From CBDANO01 sp965197665 (GTDB taxonomy: Bacteria; Chloroflexota; Dehalococcoidia; Lucifugimonadales; UBA3495), in assembly GCA_965197665.1 (NCBI GenBank), contig CBDANO010000005.1, positions 434,001 to 498,000 of the forward strand: a stretch of DNA of 64,000 nt. Reading direction: 5' to 3'. How positions within the stretch are numbered: the first letter of the stretch is position 1; each line of letters opens with the position of its first letter. The notes beneath the pieces are model-generated. The model was not told the DNA's origin. It ran no database searches and was given only the letters and a program-made list of their open reading frames with translations. The translations under genes and the position numbers were made by a program. Positions 36,348 through 45,415 of the stretch are shown here, in pieces.

Positions 36348-37136
36348 TCACATGGCAGTCCAACCGCCGTCCACGATTAGCAAGTGCCCAGTGGTGGCCC
36401 CCGCAGACGGGCTGGCCAGGTAGACGGCGGCGCCAACCAACTCTTCGGGCTCCATGCGCCTTCCCAGGGGCATGTGGGCTTCCAGGTCCCGCTCCACCTC
36501 TGCGGGGCCCCTGGGGTCGGAAGCCAGCATACCCGGGGTCACGGTGGGGCCCGGCCCGATGGCGTTGACCGTTACGCCGTATTTCATCCATTCCAACGCC
36601 AATACCCTGGTCAGATTGGCCACCCCGGCTTTACTGGAGCAGTAAGCCGCCCGGTTTTCCCGGGCCACCACGCTGAACTGGGACGCGATATTTATGATTC
36701 GGCCCCGGCCTTGGTCTATCATGTGACGGGCCGCCGCCTGAGCGCAGAAGAAGACCCCTTTCAAGTTGGTGTCCACGACCAAGTCCCAGTCCTCTTCCGT
36801 CACTTCCAAGGACGGTTTCGGCCTGCGGACCCCGGCGTTGCTTATCAGGATGTCCAACCGGCCAAAGTCATCCACCACTTGGTCTACGGCCGTCCGTATG
36901 TTGCTCAGGTCCAATACGTCCAACGGATAGGTACCGCTGCGCCGCCCCAAGCGTTCAACACTATCCCGTGTCGCCGCGGCCTCCTCCAGCATGGAAGGGA
37001 GGTCGGAAACCGCCACGTCGGCGCCGGCTTGGGCCAAACCCACTGCCAGGGCGGCCCCGATGCCTCGGGCCGAGCCGGTCACCAGTGCGGCTTGCCCGTC
37101 CAGACTCAACCCAGGGTAAGCTCCGGAATCAACCAT
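36348..37136 (-). CDS. Short-chain dehydrogenase/reductase (2)
   Basis: 262 aa. ALVTGSARGIGAALAVGLAQAGADVAVSDL carries the nucleotide site with an acidic residue (SDL) that favours NAD(H). ILISNAGVRRP replaces the usual NNAG by SNAG, IINIASQFS has the Ser and YCSSKAG the YxxxK pair. The ending LLIVDGGWTAM is typical of classical SDRs. The start is ATG at 37136. With the four SnoaL genes and the SDR at 33200 it forms a six-gene unit on one strand. Confidence 0.92.
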   Translation of the reverse strand: MVDSGAYPGLSLDGQAALVTGSARGIGAALAVGLAQAGADVAVSDLPSMLEEAAATRDSVERLGRRSGTYPLDVLDLSNIRTAVDQVVDDFGRLDILISNAGVRRPKPSLEVTEEDWDLVVDTNLKGVFFCAQAAARHMIDQGRGRIINIASQFSVVARENRAAYCSSKAGVANLTRVLALEWMKYGVTVNAIGPGPTVTPGMLASDPRGPAEVERDLEAHMPLGRRMEPEELVGAAVYLASPSAGATTGHLLIVDGGWTAM

Positions 37137-37727
37137 TTGACCTATGCTCGCATCATTATCGAGTGTGTCATCGGCGGGGTAAATCTTCGAGGGTGTTCGA
37201 AGGTTTGGGTTCCGGGCGTTAGGGTTTCACCCGCGGGAGTCCCAGGTTCCGCCACTGCCAGTTCCCTGGAAAAAGCGCCTTCGCCCGGCCTTGGGGGTTA
37301 CCGCCGCTAGCATATCACACGAAGACTAGCCGGGTAACTTTCTGGGATTCAGGCCTTGATTTCCGGCCAACCGGTTCGATATGCAAGGTTTCGGCGGACG
37401 TACGCAGGCACCTATCGCCGAGTCCGCCGGGCTTCGGCTTCTCCCGCCTCCAGACGGCCTTTGCCAAACCGGCATTGACATGAAAGCGGACCGCCCGTCA
37501 TTCCCGATTTTCTATGGTGAGGCGCTAATATTGAATTACTTGGGGAGTGACGGGGACATGGTCCACTCGCTCGATGTTATCCCGTCCGGGGAGTTGGGCA
37601 AGGTATCCATAAGACGGGCGGAGTCAAAGCAACCATCGCCTTGAAGGGACACCGGCTAAGCCGTAGAATCTGCCAGGTGCCCCCGTAGGTCCAAGAGCGG
37701 GTTACGCGGGTCCAAGGAGTGAGGTAG
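37137..37727. other. Intergenic region without recognised gene
   Basis: 591 bases between divergent genes. The frames seen on the plus strand around 37150-37640 have no ribosome-binding site and no family similarity. The right end has AAGGAGTGAGGTAG before the TTG start of the transporter gene. Confidence 0.45.
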
Positions 37728-38963
37728 TTGGAACAAGTCCTGCAAGCCCCGGAAGGGAGAAAACAGAACCGGGGGTTCATCCTGGGCAGCCTGTCATTCG
37801 GCCACGGTATTTCCCATTTGTACGACCAAGGGCTGCCCGTTTTCATGCCCGCCATCGCTGCTTCGTTGGGCTTGAGCAACCTGCAGGTCGCCGCCCTGCT
37901 GGGGGTCCGTCAAGCCGGGTTTGGCGCCGTCAACCTGGGCGGCGGCATATTCATCGACATGCTAAAGAACCAGTGGGGCCTCATCCTGACGGCTTGTATG
38001 CTTTGGTCCGCCGTCGCCTACGTGGCCGTGGGAGCTTCCCCCAATTTCCCGCTGCTGTTCATCGCCGTCGCCTTCGTATCTATTCCGGGCGCGCTGTGGC
38101 ATCTACCGGCCACGGCGGCCTTATCTCGCCGCTTTCCCGACCGACGGGGTTTTGCAATTTCCATGCACGGCTTCGGGTCCAATATCGGCAACGTGCTGGG
38201 CCCGCTGCTGGCCGGCGCCCTGCTCACGGTGCTGGTCTACAAGACCGTCCTCTTCATATACGGGGCCCCGGCTCTTCTGCTGGCCGGGTTCGTTTGGTGG
38301 TCACTGAGGGACCTAGGTCAAGAGGCAGGGCCATCAGAAAAAAGACGCTGGGGCGCCCAGTGGGCCGCCACCAAGGAGGTGCTGAAGAACCCGGTCGTCA
38401 TAGCGTTGGTGGTTGCCGCGGCCCTGCGGGGCGTGGGCCTAATGGCCCTGTTCAACTGGACGGCCTTCTACCTGGAAAAGGACCTGGAGTTTGGCCACTT
38501 CAGCACCGGCGTCCACGTCGCTCTGCTTACGGGAACAGGCATAATCGCGGCGCCGGCGCTGGGCTTCTTGTCCGACCGTTACGGGCGCAAGCAGGTCCTC
38601 GTCCCTGGCCTGGCAATTGCGTCGGTACTGGCCTTGTTGGTAGTCAGCGCAGGCGACGGCATCTTATTGGCCTTTGCTTTGGCGGGGCTAGGTCTGTTCA
38701 GCTTCTCGTTGCAACAAATCATTCTCGCGATGACCTTGGACGTCACAGGCAGAGGAACTGAAGCTACTACCACCGGACTGATCTTCGGATTGAACGGGAT
38801 GCTTGGCGGCGCATCTCCCTTCATTGCCACCGCAATTATCGAACACTGGGGCGGCTACGGTTCGGTGTACTACTATGCCGGCATATTGACGGCGGTATCG
38901 GGCGTACTGATGCTGCTCGTTCCCACGACGCCCAACGCCCGTCGGCTCTCCAGGCCGGGATGA
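37728..38963 (+). CDS. Major facilitator superfamily transporter
   Basis: 411 aa with about 12 hydrophobic segments. The loop between segments 2 and 3 (MLKNQWGLILTACML) and the mid-protein charged loop (GQEAGPSEKRRWGAQW) divide the two six-helix halves; GFLSDRYGRKQVLV is the MFS motif A repeat in the second half. It is a secondary transporter of unknown substrate, probably in the cytoplasmic membrane. The start is TTG at 37728. No regulator is adjacent. Confidence 0.9.
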   Translation: MEQVLQAPEGRKQNRGFILGSLSFGHGISHLYDQGLPVFMPAIAASLGLSNLQVAALLGVRQAGFGAVNLGGGIFIDMLKNQWGLILTACMLWSAVAYVAVGASPNFPLLFIAVAFVSIPGALWHLPATAALSRRFPDRRGFAISMHGFGSNIGNVLGPLLAGALLTVLVYKTVLFIYGAPALLLAGFVWWSLRDLGQEAGPSEKRRWGAQWAATKEVLKNPVVIALVVAAALRGVGLMALFNWTAFYLEKDLEFGHFSTGVHVALLTGTGIIAAPALGFLSDRYGRKQVLVPGLAIASVLALLVVSAGDGILLAFALAGLGLFSFSLQQIILAMTLDVTGRGTEATTTGLIFGLNGMLGGASPFIATAIIEHWGGYGSVYYYAGILTAVSGVLMLLVPTTPNARRLSRPG

Positions 38964-39570
38964 TGGATGAGCGCCCATTCCTGCTCTGGGAGGTCACCCC
39001 GTCAACGAAGGCGCTGCATCCTTCGTCACCCCGGCCTTGTCAGATTATCCGTAGGCTGATATAGGTCCTTCGTCACCCCGGCCCGGTCAGATTACCCGTA
39101 GACTGCTCTAGGTCTGCCGTTCCCGGGAATGAAGTGTCGCCCGCTTTGATACCAGTAACGGTTTGGGCAAAAGTCTCTACCCGGGTTCCTTGCCAGCAAA
39201 GCTACCGGTACCCTTTCCCAATGCAACCGAAGGGACCCCGGAACGCCGACGGCGGGTTTTCGCGGGTGCGGACCTTGAATCTTGGTTTGACACCTGGGAG
39301 GTCGGTACTTACAATTGATTTGCCATCCACCGGCGGTGGGAATGAGCCCCGAGCCAAGGCCCGCCGCGCGACGTGGAAGGCCGCCATCCACCGGCAACGG
39401 GGGTGAGCGCCAGTAACGGGCCTCCTTCTAATATCTAACAGGCCGGACCTGATGGGCCGCTGGGATCTGATGAAGACCGAGACGGCTGACAAAGAAATAG
39501 TTGCCTTCCGGCGCGCCCCGCGGCGGCGGGGCTTTCCTGTTTCCACCCTCACTCCCCATCCCCAGGCGTT
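38964..39570. other. Intergenic region with a tandem repeat
   Basis: 607 bases with no recognised gene. It contains the two-copy tandem repeat listed separately and a proline/arginine-coding-like GC stretch near 39350-39410 that I do not trust as coding. Confidence 0.5.
39019..39112 (+). repeat. Two-copy tandem repeat, 47-base unit
   Basis: TCCTTCGTCACCCCGGCC begins at 39019 and again at 39066. The units differ at a few positions (TTG versus CGG after GGCC, TATCC versus TACCC). It may be a decayed dispersed element or a binding-site pair; no protein is encoded. Confidence 0.75.
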
Positions 39571-40569
39571 ATGGTGTCTAGCCAGGCGGGCCTCTTGAAC
39601 TCCACCATCACCGCGGTCCCCGGACTGGAGGCGGGCCACTATACCGACTTGACCCACGGTACGGGCTGCACCGTCTTTCTTTGCCGGGAAGGCGCCGCCG
39701 GCGGCGTCGACGTGCGAGGAGGATCCCCCGGAACCCGGGAGACGGACCTTTTGCGGCCCATGCGCCGAGTGGACCGGGTACACGCGGTGGTGTTAACCGG
39801 GGGGAGCGCCTTCGGGTTGGACGCTGCCTCCGGAGTAGCCACCTACCTGGAGGAGTTGGGCATTGGCTTCCGGGTCGGGGGGTCTGTCGTTCCCATCGTG
39901 TCCGCGGCCGTGCTGTTCGACTTGGGGCTGATCACTCCCGGGGTCCGTCCGGGCGCCGCCGAGGGTCGGGCCGCTTGCCTGGCCGCCGGTACCGGACCCA
40001 TGGCCGAAGGGTCCGTGGGCGCGGGGACGGGCGCCACCGTGGCCAAGGCCCGGGGCATGGCGGGCGCGGTAAAGGCGGGGATCGGCTCGGCCTGCTTGAC
40101 GCTCCCCGAAGGCTGCACCGTGGGAGCGGCCGTAGCGATCAACTCCTACGGAGGGGTCTACGATTACCGCTCGGGGCAACTGGCCGCGGGGCCGAGGCGG
40201 GCGGATAGTGGGGAAATGGAAAGTCCCGTGGACTTGGCTCTGGTCCAAGACGCCGGCGACGAAGTTTCAACGCTGGCCAACACCTCTATAGGCGTTGTGG
40301 CCACCGACGCTCTCATCAGCCGGGAAGAGGCCAACTTCCTGGCCATGGTAAGTCACGACGGGTTGGCCTTGGCCGTCAGGCCGTGTCATACCCCCAGAGA
40401 CGGCGATACCATGTTTGCGATGTCCACCGGCAGGTCCTCCAATGCAGTTGACTTGACCAAGTTAGGGATGGCCGCCGTGGAAGTCACCGCCCTCGCCGTG
40501 CTCAGAGCGGTCGAAACCGCCTCCGGGCTGGGAGGCGTCCCTGCCGCCGTGGAATTGAACAATGAATGA
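39571..40569 (+). CDS. P1 family peptidase (DmpA/NylC-like, self-processing)
   Basis: 332 aa. VVLTGGSAFGLDAASGVATYLEE (about residues 73-95) is the DmpA-family block, and LANTSIGVVATDALISREEA (about 235-254) holds the self-cleavage site, with N237-T238 the expected scissile pair as in NylC. The precursor would be cut into two chains with Thr238 as N-terminal nucleophile. Such enzymes act as aminopeptidases on beta- or D-amino acid peptides or as amide hydrolases. The start at 39571 is ATG. The next gene overlaps its end by 8 bases, so they are coupled. Confidence 0.9.
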   Translation: MVSSQAGLLNSTITAVPGLEAGHYTDLTHGTGCTVFLCREGAAGGVDVRGGSPGTRETDLLRPMRRVDRVHAVVLTGGSAFGLDAASGVATYLEELGIGFRVGGSVVPIVSAAVLFDLGLITPGVRPGAAEGRAACLAAGTGPMAEGSVGAGTGATVAKARGMAGAVKAGIGSACLTLPEGCTVGAAVAINSYGGVYDYRSGQLAAGPRRADSGEMESPVDLALVQDAGDEVSTLANTSIGVVATDALISREEANFLAMVSHDGLALAVRPCHTPRDGDTMFAMSTGRSSNAVDLTKLGMAAVEVTALAVLRAVETASGLGGVPAAVELNNE

Positions 40570-41452
40570 CCGGGACCCATCCATCGGAATCGTTGGTGCC
40601 GGAATCCTGGGAAAGGGTCTGGCGTTGGCCTTGGCGGCCAAGGGATATCAGGTTGCGGGGGTCCATAACCGCAGCCCGGACTCGGCCCGGTGGTTGGCCG
40701 ACCGGGTCCCGGGCTGCCGGGTGATGGCCTCCGCTCAGGAACTTGCGGACCGCGCCGGCCTGGTATTCATCACGACGCCCGACTCGGTCATCACCCAAGT
40801 ATCCTCGGAAATCGCTTGGCGTTCCGGCCAAGGAGTAGCCCACTGCTGCGGGTCCGCCTCAACGAGTATCCTACAGCCGGCGATTGACCAAGGCGCCGTC
40901 GCCGGCGCTTTCCATCCCTTCCAAACCTTCGCCGGCTTGGGGGAGCCGTCCGACGCCGCTTCCCGCCTCATCGGAGTTACCTTCGCCATAGCCGGAGGCG
41001 GATGGGTTGCCGACTTCCTCCGGCGTTTGGCCGAAAGCTTGGAAGGACTGCCCATCCTTATTTCCGACAACGACCGCCCCTTGTACCACGCCTCGGGAGT
41101 CTTAGTCTCCGGCCACGTGGCCGCCTTATTGCAATCGGCGGTTGAGATGTGGCGGTCCCTAGGATTTTCTCAGCAGCAAGCTATACAATCGCTGTATCCC
41201 CTTTGCCGCGCAACCCTAGAGGCCGCCGCCAAAGACGGAGTAACGGCCAGCGCCACCGGCCCCGTCTACCGGGGGGACGTAGACACGCTGCGCTCCCACT
41301 TCGAGGCCCTGCTCCAACGCCTGCCTCAATACCTGCCTTTGTACGGGGCATTGACGGCGGCCTCTCTGCCCATGGCCGTGGAACGGGGCGTTGGTCCCGC
41401 CCGCATCTCGGCGATTCAGGACCTCGTCGACCATTACCGGGGCGTCGAATGA
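40562..41452 (+). CDS. DUF2520 Rossmann-fold protein, NADP-binding
   Basis: 296 aa. SIGIVGAGILGKGLALALAAKGYQVAGV is a GxGxxG dinucleotide-binding motif; SAGLVFITTPDSVI-like strands follow (here LVFITTPDSV), and the C-terminal helical half (PLYHASGVLVSGHVAALL) is the DUF2520 dimerisation domain. Family members resemble ketopantoate reductase-type folds. It overlaps the P1 peptidase gene and lies before panB-panC, so a pantoate-related reductase role is plausible but unproven. The start is ATG at 40562. Confidence 0.85.
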   Translation: MNDRDPSIGIVGAGILGKGLALALAAKGYQVAGVHNRSPDSARWLADRVPGCRVMASAQELADRAGLVFITTPDSVITQVSSEIAWRSGQGVAHCCGSASTSILQPAIDQGAVAGAFHPFQTFAGLGEPSDAASRLIGVTFAIAGGGWVADFLRRLAESLEGLPILISDNDRPLYHASGVLVSGHVAALLQSAVEMWRSLGFSQQQAIQSLYPLCRATLEAAAKDGVTASATGPVYRGDVDTLRSHFEALLQRLPQYLPLYGALTAASLPMAVERGVGPARISAIQDLVDHYRGVE

Positions 41453-41555
41453 GGACCCCTCGGCTGTAGGCCTAGGGACGCGGGTAAGGGCACGGCAGGA
41501 CTAATGATGGGTACGATTACGGAGTTAGCTTATTCGATTTGAAGGGGTGAAGAGC

Positions 41556-42395
41556 ATGGGTAGAGTGACTTCCCGGGAGGTCTTGGACATGAAGGCCCGG
41601 GGCGAAAAAATACCGATGGTCACCGCCTACGATTACACCGCCGCCCGGCTGGCCGACCAAGCAGGAATTCCCCTGCTGCTAGTGGGCGATAGCCTGGGCA
41701 TGGTGATGTTGGGCTACGAATCCACCGTCCCGGTGACGATGGAAGACATGCTCCACCACGTCAAGCCGGTGGCCAGAGGGGCTGCCAACGCCATGGTGGT
41801 CGCCGACCTGCCCTTCATGAGCTACCACCTGGACCACGCCCAAGCGATGAAAAACGCGGCGCGGTTGGTGCAAGAGGGCGGCGCTCATTCGGTAAAGCTG
41901 GAGGGCGGCGTAAAGGTGGCGGACACCGTATCCCGAATGGTCCAAGGGGGTATACCGGTCATGGGGCACATTGGCTTGACCCCCCAATCCGTGAACGTGT
42001 TGGGCGGATATAAGGTGGAAGGCCGGAACAAGCAAGAGGCGGCCCAGTTGCTCAAGGACGCCCTAGCCTTGGAGCAGGCCGGGGCTTACGCTTTGGTGCT
42101 GGAGTTGGTGCCCGCGCCCCTGGCCGGGTTTGTCTCCAAGCGTTTGGCTATCCCCACCATCGGCATCGGCGCCGGCCCCCAATGCGACGGCCAAGTCCAA
42201 GTGTTTCACGACATGCTGGGGCTGTTTACCGACTTTGTCCCCAAGCACACCAAGCGGTACGCCGACCTTGCCGGGGTCATTCAAGGCGCCTTTGCTCAAT
42301 ACGTGCAAGAGGTTAGAGAAGTCTCCTTTCCCACCCGGCAGCAGAGCATTTCCATGGACGAGGCCATCTTGGAAGAGCTGACGGCGGCCTCGTAG
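41556..42395 (+). CDS. panB: 3-methyl-2-oxobutanoate hydroxymethyltransferase
   Basis: About 279 aa. It makes ketopantoate from 2-oxoisovalerate and methylenetetrahydrofolate. MVTAYDYTAARLADQAGIPLLLVGDSLGMVMLGYESTVPVT holds the metal-binding Asp and the GDSLGMV loop; MGHIGLTPQSVNVLGGYKVEG and IPTIGIGAGPQCDGQVQVFHDMLG follow as in all PanB. ATG 41556 has GAAGGGG 8 bases upstream; a GTG at 41547 is also open. panC follows after 21 bases. Confidence 0.96.
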   Translation: MGRVTSREVLDMKARGEKIPMVTAYDYTAARLADQAGIPLLLVGDSLGMVMLGYESTVPVTMEDMLHHVKPVARGAANAMVVADLPFMSYHLDHAQAMKNAARLVQEGGAHSVKLEGGVKVADTVSRMVQGGIPVMGHIGLTPQSVNVLGGYKVEGRNKQEAAQLLKDALALEQAGAYALVLELVPAPLAGFVSKRLAIPTIGIGAGPQCDGQVQVFHDMLGLFTDFVPKHTKRYADLAGVIQGAFAQYVQEVREVSFPTRQQSISMDEAILEELTAAS

Positions 42396-42416
42396 CCCGG
42401 CCGGGGAGCAGCGGCA

Positions 42417-43268
42417 TTGACACGCATCATACTAACCGGCCGGGATATGGCCCAAGCTTGCCGGAACGCGCCGCGCCCCTTGGGCCTGGTACCCACCATG
42501 GGCGCTCTGCACGAAGGGCACCTTACCCTAGTGCGGCGGGCCAGGCGGGAAAACGACACCCTATGCGTCAGCATATTCGTCAACCCGGCCCAATTCGGTC
42601 CGGCGGAAGACCTTTCAAGCTATCCGAGGGACTTGGACAAAGACCTGCGCCTCCTGCGACAGGAAGGTGCCGACATAGTCTTTACGCCGCCCGCCGGAGA
42701 GGTATATCCGCCGGGTTTCGATACTTGGGTCGACGTGGGGCGCGTGGCCGATACCCTGGAAGGGGGCCATCGCCCCGGCCATTTCCGGGGCGTCGCCACG
42801 GTAGTGACCAAGCTGCTCAACCTAGCCCGGCCGGACCGGGCCTACTTTGGACAAAAAGACGGCCAGCAGGCGGCCGTCATACGCAAGGTGGTCCGCGACC
42901 TTAACATCGGCTTGGAGTTAGTGGTTGTTCCCACGGTGCGGGAGGTCGACGGGCTGGCCTACAGCAGCCGCAACCTCCGCTTGACCCCCGAGCAGCGCTT
43001 GGCCGCACCGGTCATTTACCGCGCCATCAACCGGGGCCAAGAGATGTGGCGTTCCGGCGTGGTCGACGCGAACACGCTGCGGGAAGGCGTCCGGCAGGCG
43101 CTGGAAGGCGCGCCCTTGGTGAAAGACATAGATTACGATATAGATTACATCAGTGTGGCCGACGCCGGGACGATGGAGGAGTTGGAAGAAGCTGCCACCG
43201 GCGCCATGCTGTCGGTGGCCGTGCGCTTGGGAGAGACGCGGCTCATCGACAATCTGATTCTAGACTAA
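42417..43268 (+). CDS. panC: Pantothenate synthetase
   Basis: 283 aa. It joins pantoate and beta-alanine with ATP. LVPTMGALHEGHLTLVRRA is the HIGH-type motif, FVNPAQFGPAEDL and YFGQKDGQQAAVIRKVVRDLN follow, and YSSRNLRL holds the KMSKS-equivalent loop. Length is normal. The start is TTG at 42417. panB is directly upstream, and the two likely share a transcript. panD and panE are not in this window. Confidence 0.96.
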   Translation: MTRIILTGRDMAQACRNAPRPLGLVPTMGALHEGHLTLVRRARRENDTLCVSIFVNPAQFGPAEDLSSYPRDLDKDLRLLRQEGADIVFTPPAGEVYPPGFDTWVDVGRVADTLEGGHRPGHFRGVATVVTKLLNLARPDRAYFGQKDGQQAAVIRKVVRDLNIGLELVVVPTVREVDGLAYSSRNLRLTPEQRLAAPVIYRAINRGQEMWRSGVVDANTLREGVRQALEGAPLVKDIDYDIDYISVADAGTMEELEEAATGAMLSVAVRLGETRLIDNLILD

Positions 43269-43296
43269 CAGTCCGAGTTGCCGGCCGCTTTCGCCG

Positions 43297-43410
43297 CTAC
43301 CGGTAGTCGATGATGCTTCTGGCTACCTCGCCCCGGTCCAAGAGGTCGAAGGCCGTATTGATTTCCTCCAACCGGTATCGACGGGCGAACCAAGTCGATG
43401 ATGGAGGCGT
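43297..43410 (-). pseudogene. C-terminal remnant of a zinc-type alcohol dehydrogenase
   Basis: The frame ends RRYRLEEINTAFDLLDRGEV ARSIIDYR, the typical C-terminus of Zn-dependent alcohol dehydrogenases (the DEINEAF ... G-VIRSVI type). Upstream, SIIDLV in the next frame joins this segment with a one-base shift near 43385. Only about 35 residues are left, and no start or catalytic domain exists. The remnant faces panC tail to tail, marking a past deletion. Confidence 0.6.
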
Positions 43411-43536
43411 CAAACCCTTCGGTACGCACGCGCCGCTGCGATGAGTTAGAAGTTGAGTTAGAATACCAATAGATCCCGACTCGTAGATTTGTCCTGTTGA
43501 TTTCACCTACCGATTTCAACAGGGAGGGGAGTCGAA

Positions 43537-44520
43537 ATGACCAACGATCTACATCGTAAACTATACGTGGGGATGCTCGACGGCGTGTGTACGGCAGCCA
43601 GCTCCGACGGCGGCCTGACCTGGCAAATGGGTAAGACTACGCCCCTAGCCAACGCGGCGGCGAGGCTGTCGGCAAGTCCGTCGCTGAAGGAAAGAGCCTA
43701 CTTGGCTGCTTACGAAGCGGGTGTCTACCGGACGGACGACGGCGGCGCAACCTGGCGGCCCCTGCCCTCCTACCCAACAGCCTACGCCCATAGCATAGTG
43801 GTCCACCCCGAAGACCCTCAGATAGTGTACGCGGGCAGCGAGCCGGCCGGTGTGTTCCGCTCCACGGACGGAGGGGAATCTTGGCGGGAGTGTTCCGGGT
43901 TCGGCAAAGTGCCCGAGGCCGGAAATTGGCATTTCCACGGCGACCGGGCTTCCCACGTCCGGGAATTGCGAATATCCGGCCGTTCACCCGAGACCATCTA
44001 CGCCGGCATCGAAGTCGGCGGGGTTGTCCGCTCCAGGGACGGCGGCGAGAGTTGGCAGCAACTTCACGGCACCCACGACGACGTCCACTTGGTAGACCTG
44101 AACGCGGCGATGCCCCAGAGGGTGTACGTGGCCACCGCCGAGGCCCCCTTCCGAAGCGACGACGGCGGCAACAGGTTCGAGGCAATCGACGAGGGCTTGC
44201 AACGGCCTTACACGCTGCACATCTCATCCGCCCCCGACGACGCCGATCTGGTATTGGTGTCCGTGTCCAGCAGCGCCGGCCGCAACAATCCCCAGTTCTA
44301 CCGCTCCGTAGACGGCGGCCGCAGTTGGGAGTTGATCGAGGAAATCGGGTCCGACGGGGATATGGTGGTCGCGCTGGACTGGGACCCGGCCAACCCAAAG
44401 CGGGTGTATGCCGGGACCGACGCCGGGCGTATCTTTTGCAGCAGCGACGGGGGCGAGACGTGGCAGCCCGCGGACCTCTCTCTTCCGGGCATCGCCATCG
44501 GGGCGTTGATCGCCGTTTGA
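43537..44520 (+). CDS. BNR/sialidase-like beta-propeller protein
   Basis: 327 aa. It is built of BNR Asp-box repeats: SDGGLTW, TDDGGATWRPL, STDGGESWREC, SRDGGESWQQL, SDDGGNRFE, SVDGGRSWEL and SSDGGETWQPA, each on a beta hairpin. That makes a six- or seven-bladed propeller of the Vps10/exo-sialidase structural type. The sialidase catalytic residues are not evident. No signal peptide is visible, so it is probably cytoplasmic or exported by an unknown route. The start is ATG at 43537 with AGGGAGGGG upstream. Confidence 0.85.
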   Translation: MTNDLHRKLYVGMLDGVCTAASSDGGLTWQMGKTTPLANAAARLSASPSLKERAYLAAYEAGVYRTDDGGATWRPLPSYPTAYAHSIVVHPEDPQIVYAGSEPAGVFRSTDGGESWRECSGFGKVPEAGNWHFHGDRASHVRELRISGRSPETIYAGIEVGGVVRSRDGGESWQQLHGTHDDVHLVDLNAAMPQRVYVATAEAPFRSDDGGNRFEAIDEGLQRPYTLHISSAPDDADLVLVSVSSSAGRNNPQFYRSVDGGRSWELIEEIGSDGDMVVALDWDPANPKRVYAGTDAGRIFCSSDGGETWQPADLSLPGIAIGALIAV

Positions 44521-44587
44521 GCCGGAGCAACTTCCGCCCCTAGCCCGGCCCGGGGCTGCCGGTCCGCTAACCGGCCCGGCCGATGCC

Positions 44588-45121
44588 TCAGCTTCCCGCG
44601 GTAGACGGGGCCGCATTGGCGGACTCGACGAAACCGGGAATCTGGGTCCACTTGACGTTGTTGCTGTCCTGAGCCAGGCCCACCTGACGCCCGGACGAGT
44701 CCTCCAGGCCCAAGGGGTGGTAGACCAGTTCGATGAGGTTGCCGTCGGGGTCTGCGATATAAGTGTAATGCTCGTTGGTATCTTCCCTCCGGCCCTGGCC
44801 GGGGTCCAGACCGCCAACGTTGCCCTCAAAGCTACCCCCTGCGGTGCGGGAGTAGGGGACGCCAACTTGGTCCAAGTGGGCCAGGGTCGTGTCCCAGTCC
44901 TCGACCTCCACGGCAAAGTGTACCCGGGGCACCTGGACCAAATGGTCGGTGTCCGACGTGTGTATCTCCCCGGTGCCGATGCGCAGTTGCAATTGCCTCT
45001 GATTTAGGGCCGGGCCCCGGTCCAAGAATTCCGCGCCCAACACTTTCTCATACCAGTCCCTAGTGCGTTGCCGGTCGGTAATCTGGATATTGATGTGATG
45101 AATCATGTTGACTCTGGACAT
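44588..45121 (-). CDS. VOC-family protein
   Basis: 177 aa. MIHHINIQITDRQRTRDWYEKVLGAEFLDRG and VHFAVEVEDWDTTLAHLDQVGVPYS plus YTYIADPDGNLIELVYHPL are the two halves of one VOC module, with a His at the start and a Glu in NLIELV as likely metal ligands. The first half resembles ring-cleavage dioxygenase and glyoxalase-like domains. The substrate is unknown. The start is ATG at 45121. It converges on the BNR-protein gene over a GC-rich spacer with no clear terminator. Confidence 0.85.
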   Translation of the reverse strand: MSRVNMIHHINIQITDRQRTRDWYEKVLGAEFLDRGPALNQRQLQLRIGTGEIHTSDTDHLVQVPRVHFAVEVEDWDTTLAHLDQVGVPYSRTAGGSFEGNVGGLDPGQGRREDTNEHYTYIADPDGNLIELVYHPLGLEDSSGRQVGLAQDSNNVKWTQIPGFVESANAAPSTAGS

Positions 45122-45309
45122 AGCCTTTGTTCCTCCGCGCCGTTATTGCCGTGCCCTTAATGCTCGATCGCATTATGGTTCAAGGGAGAGCATATACGCA
45201 AATCAAGGTTGGGAGTCCCGGGTCGGATTACCGGTAGAACAATAGGTTACGGTTGTTGGTCTTCCAGTAGTTCCTCCTTGGGGTCAGACGCCGAACGGGG
45301 TGTCCCCTG

Positions 45310-45366
45310 AATGGGTGTGTCAAAAGTCCCTTCTCCCTGGGGAGAAGGTTAGGTTGAGGGGAAGGG
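45310..45366 (+). repeat. Dispersed hairpin repeat, short form
   Basis: Begins AATGGGTGTGTCAAAAGTCC, followed by the CTTCTCCCTGGGGAGAAG hairpin and AGGTTGAGGGG. It matches the element at 26145-26194 and the first hairpin of copies A and B, so it is a short version of the same family. Confidence 0.8.
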
Positions 45367-45415
45367 TCTCAAGGCAACCGAGATAATCCGCGGCAATTTG
45401 GCACAACCTGGCGCC

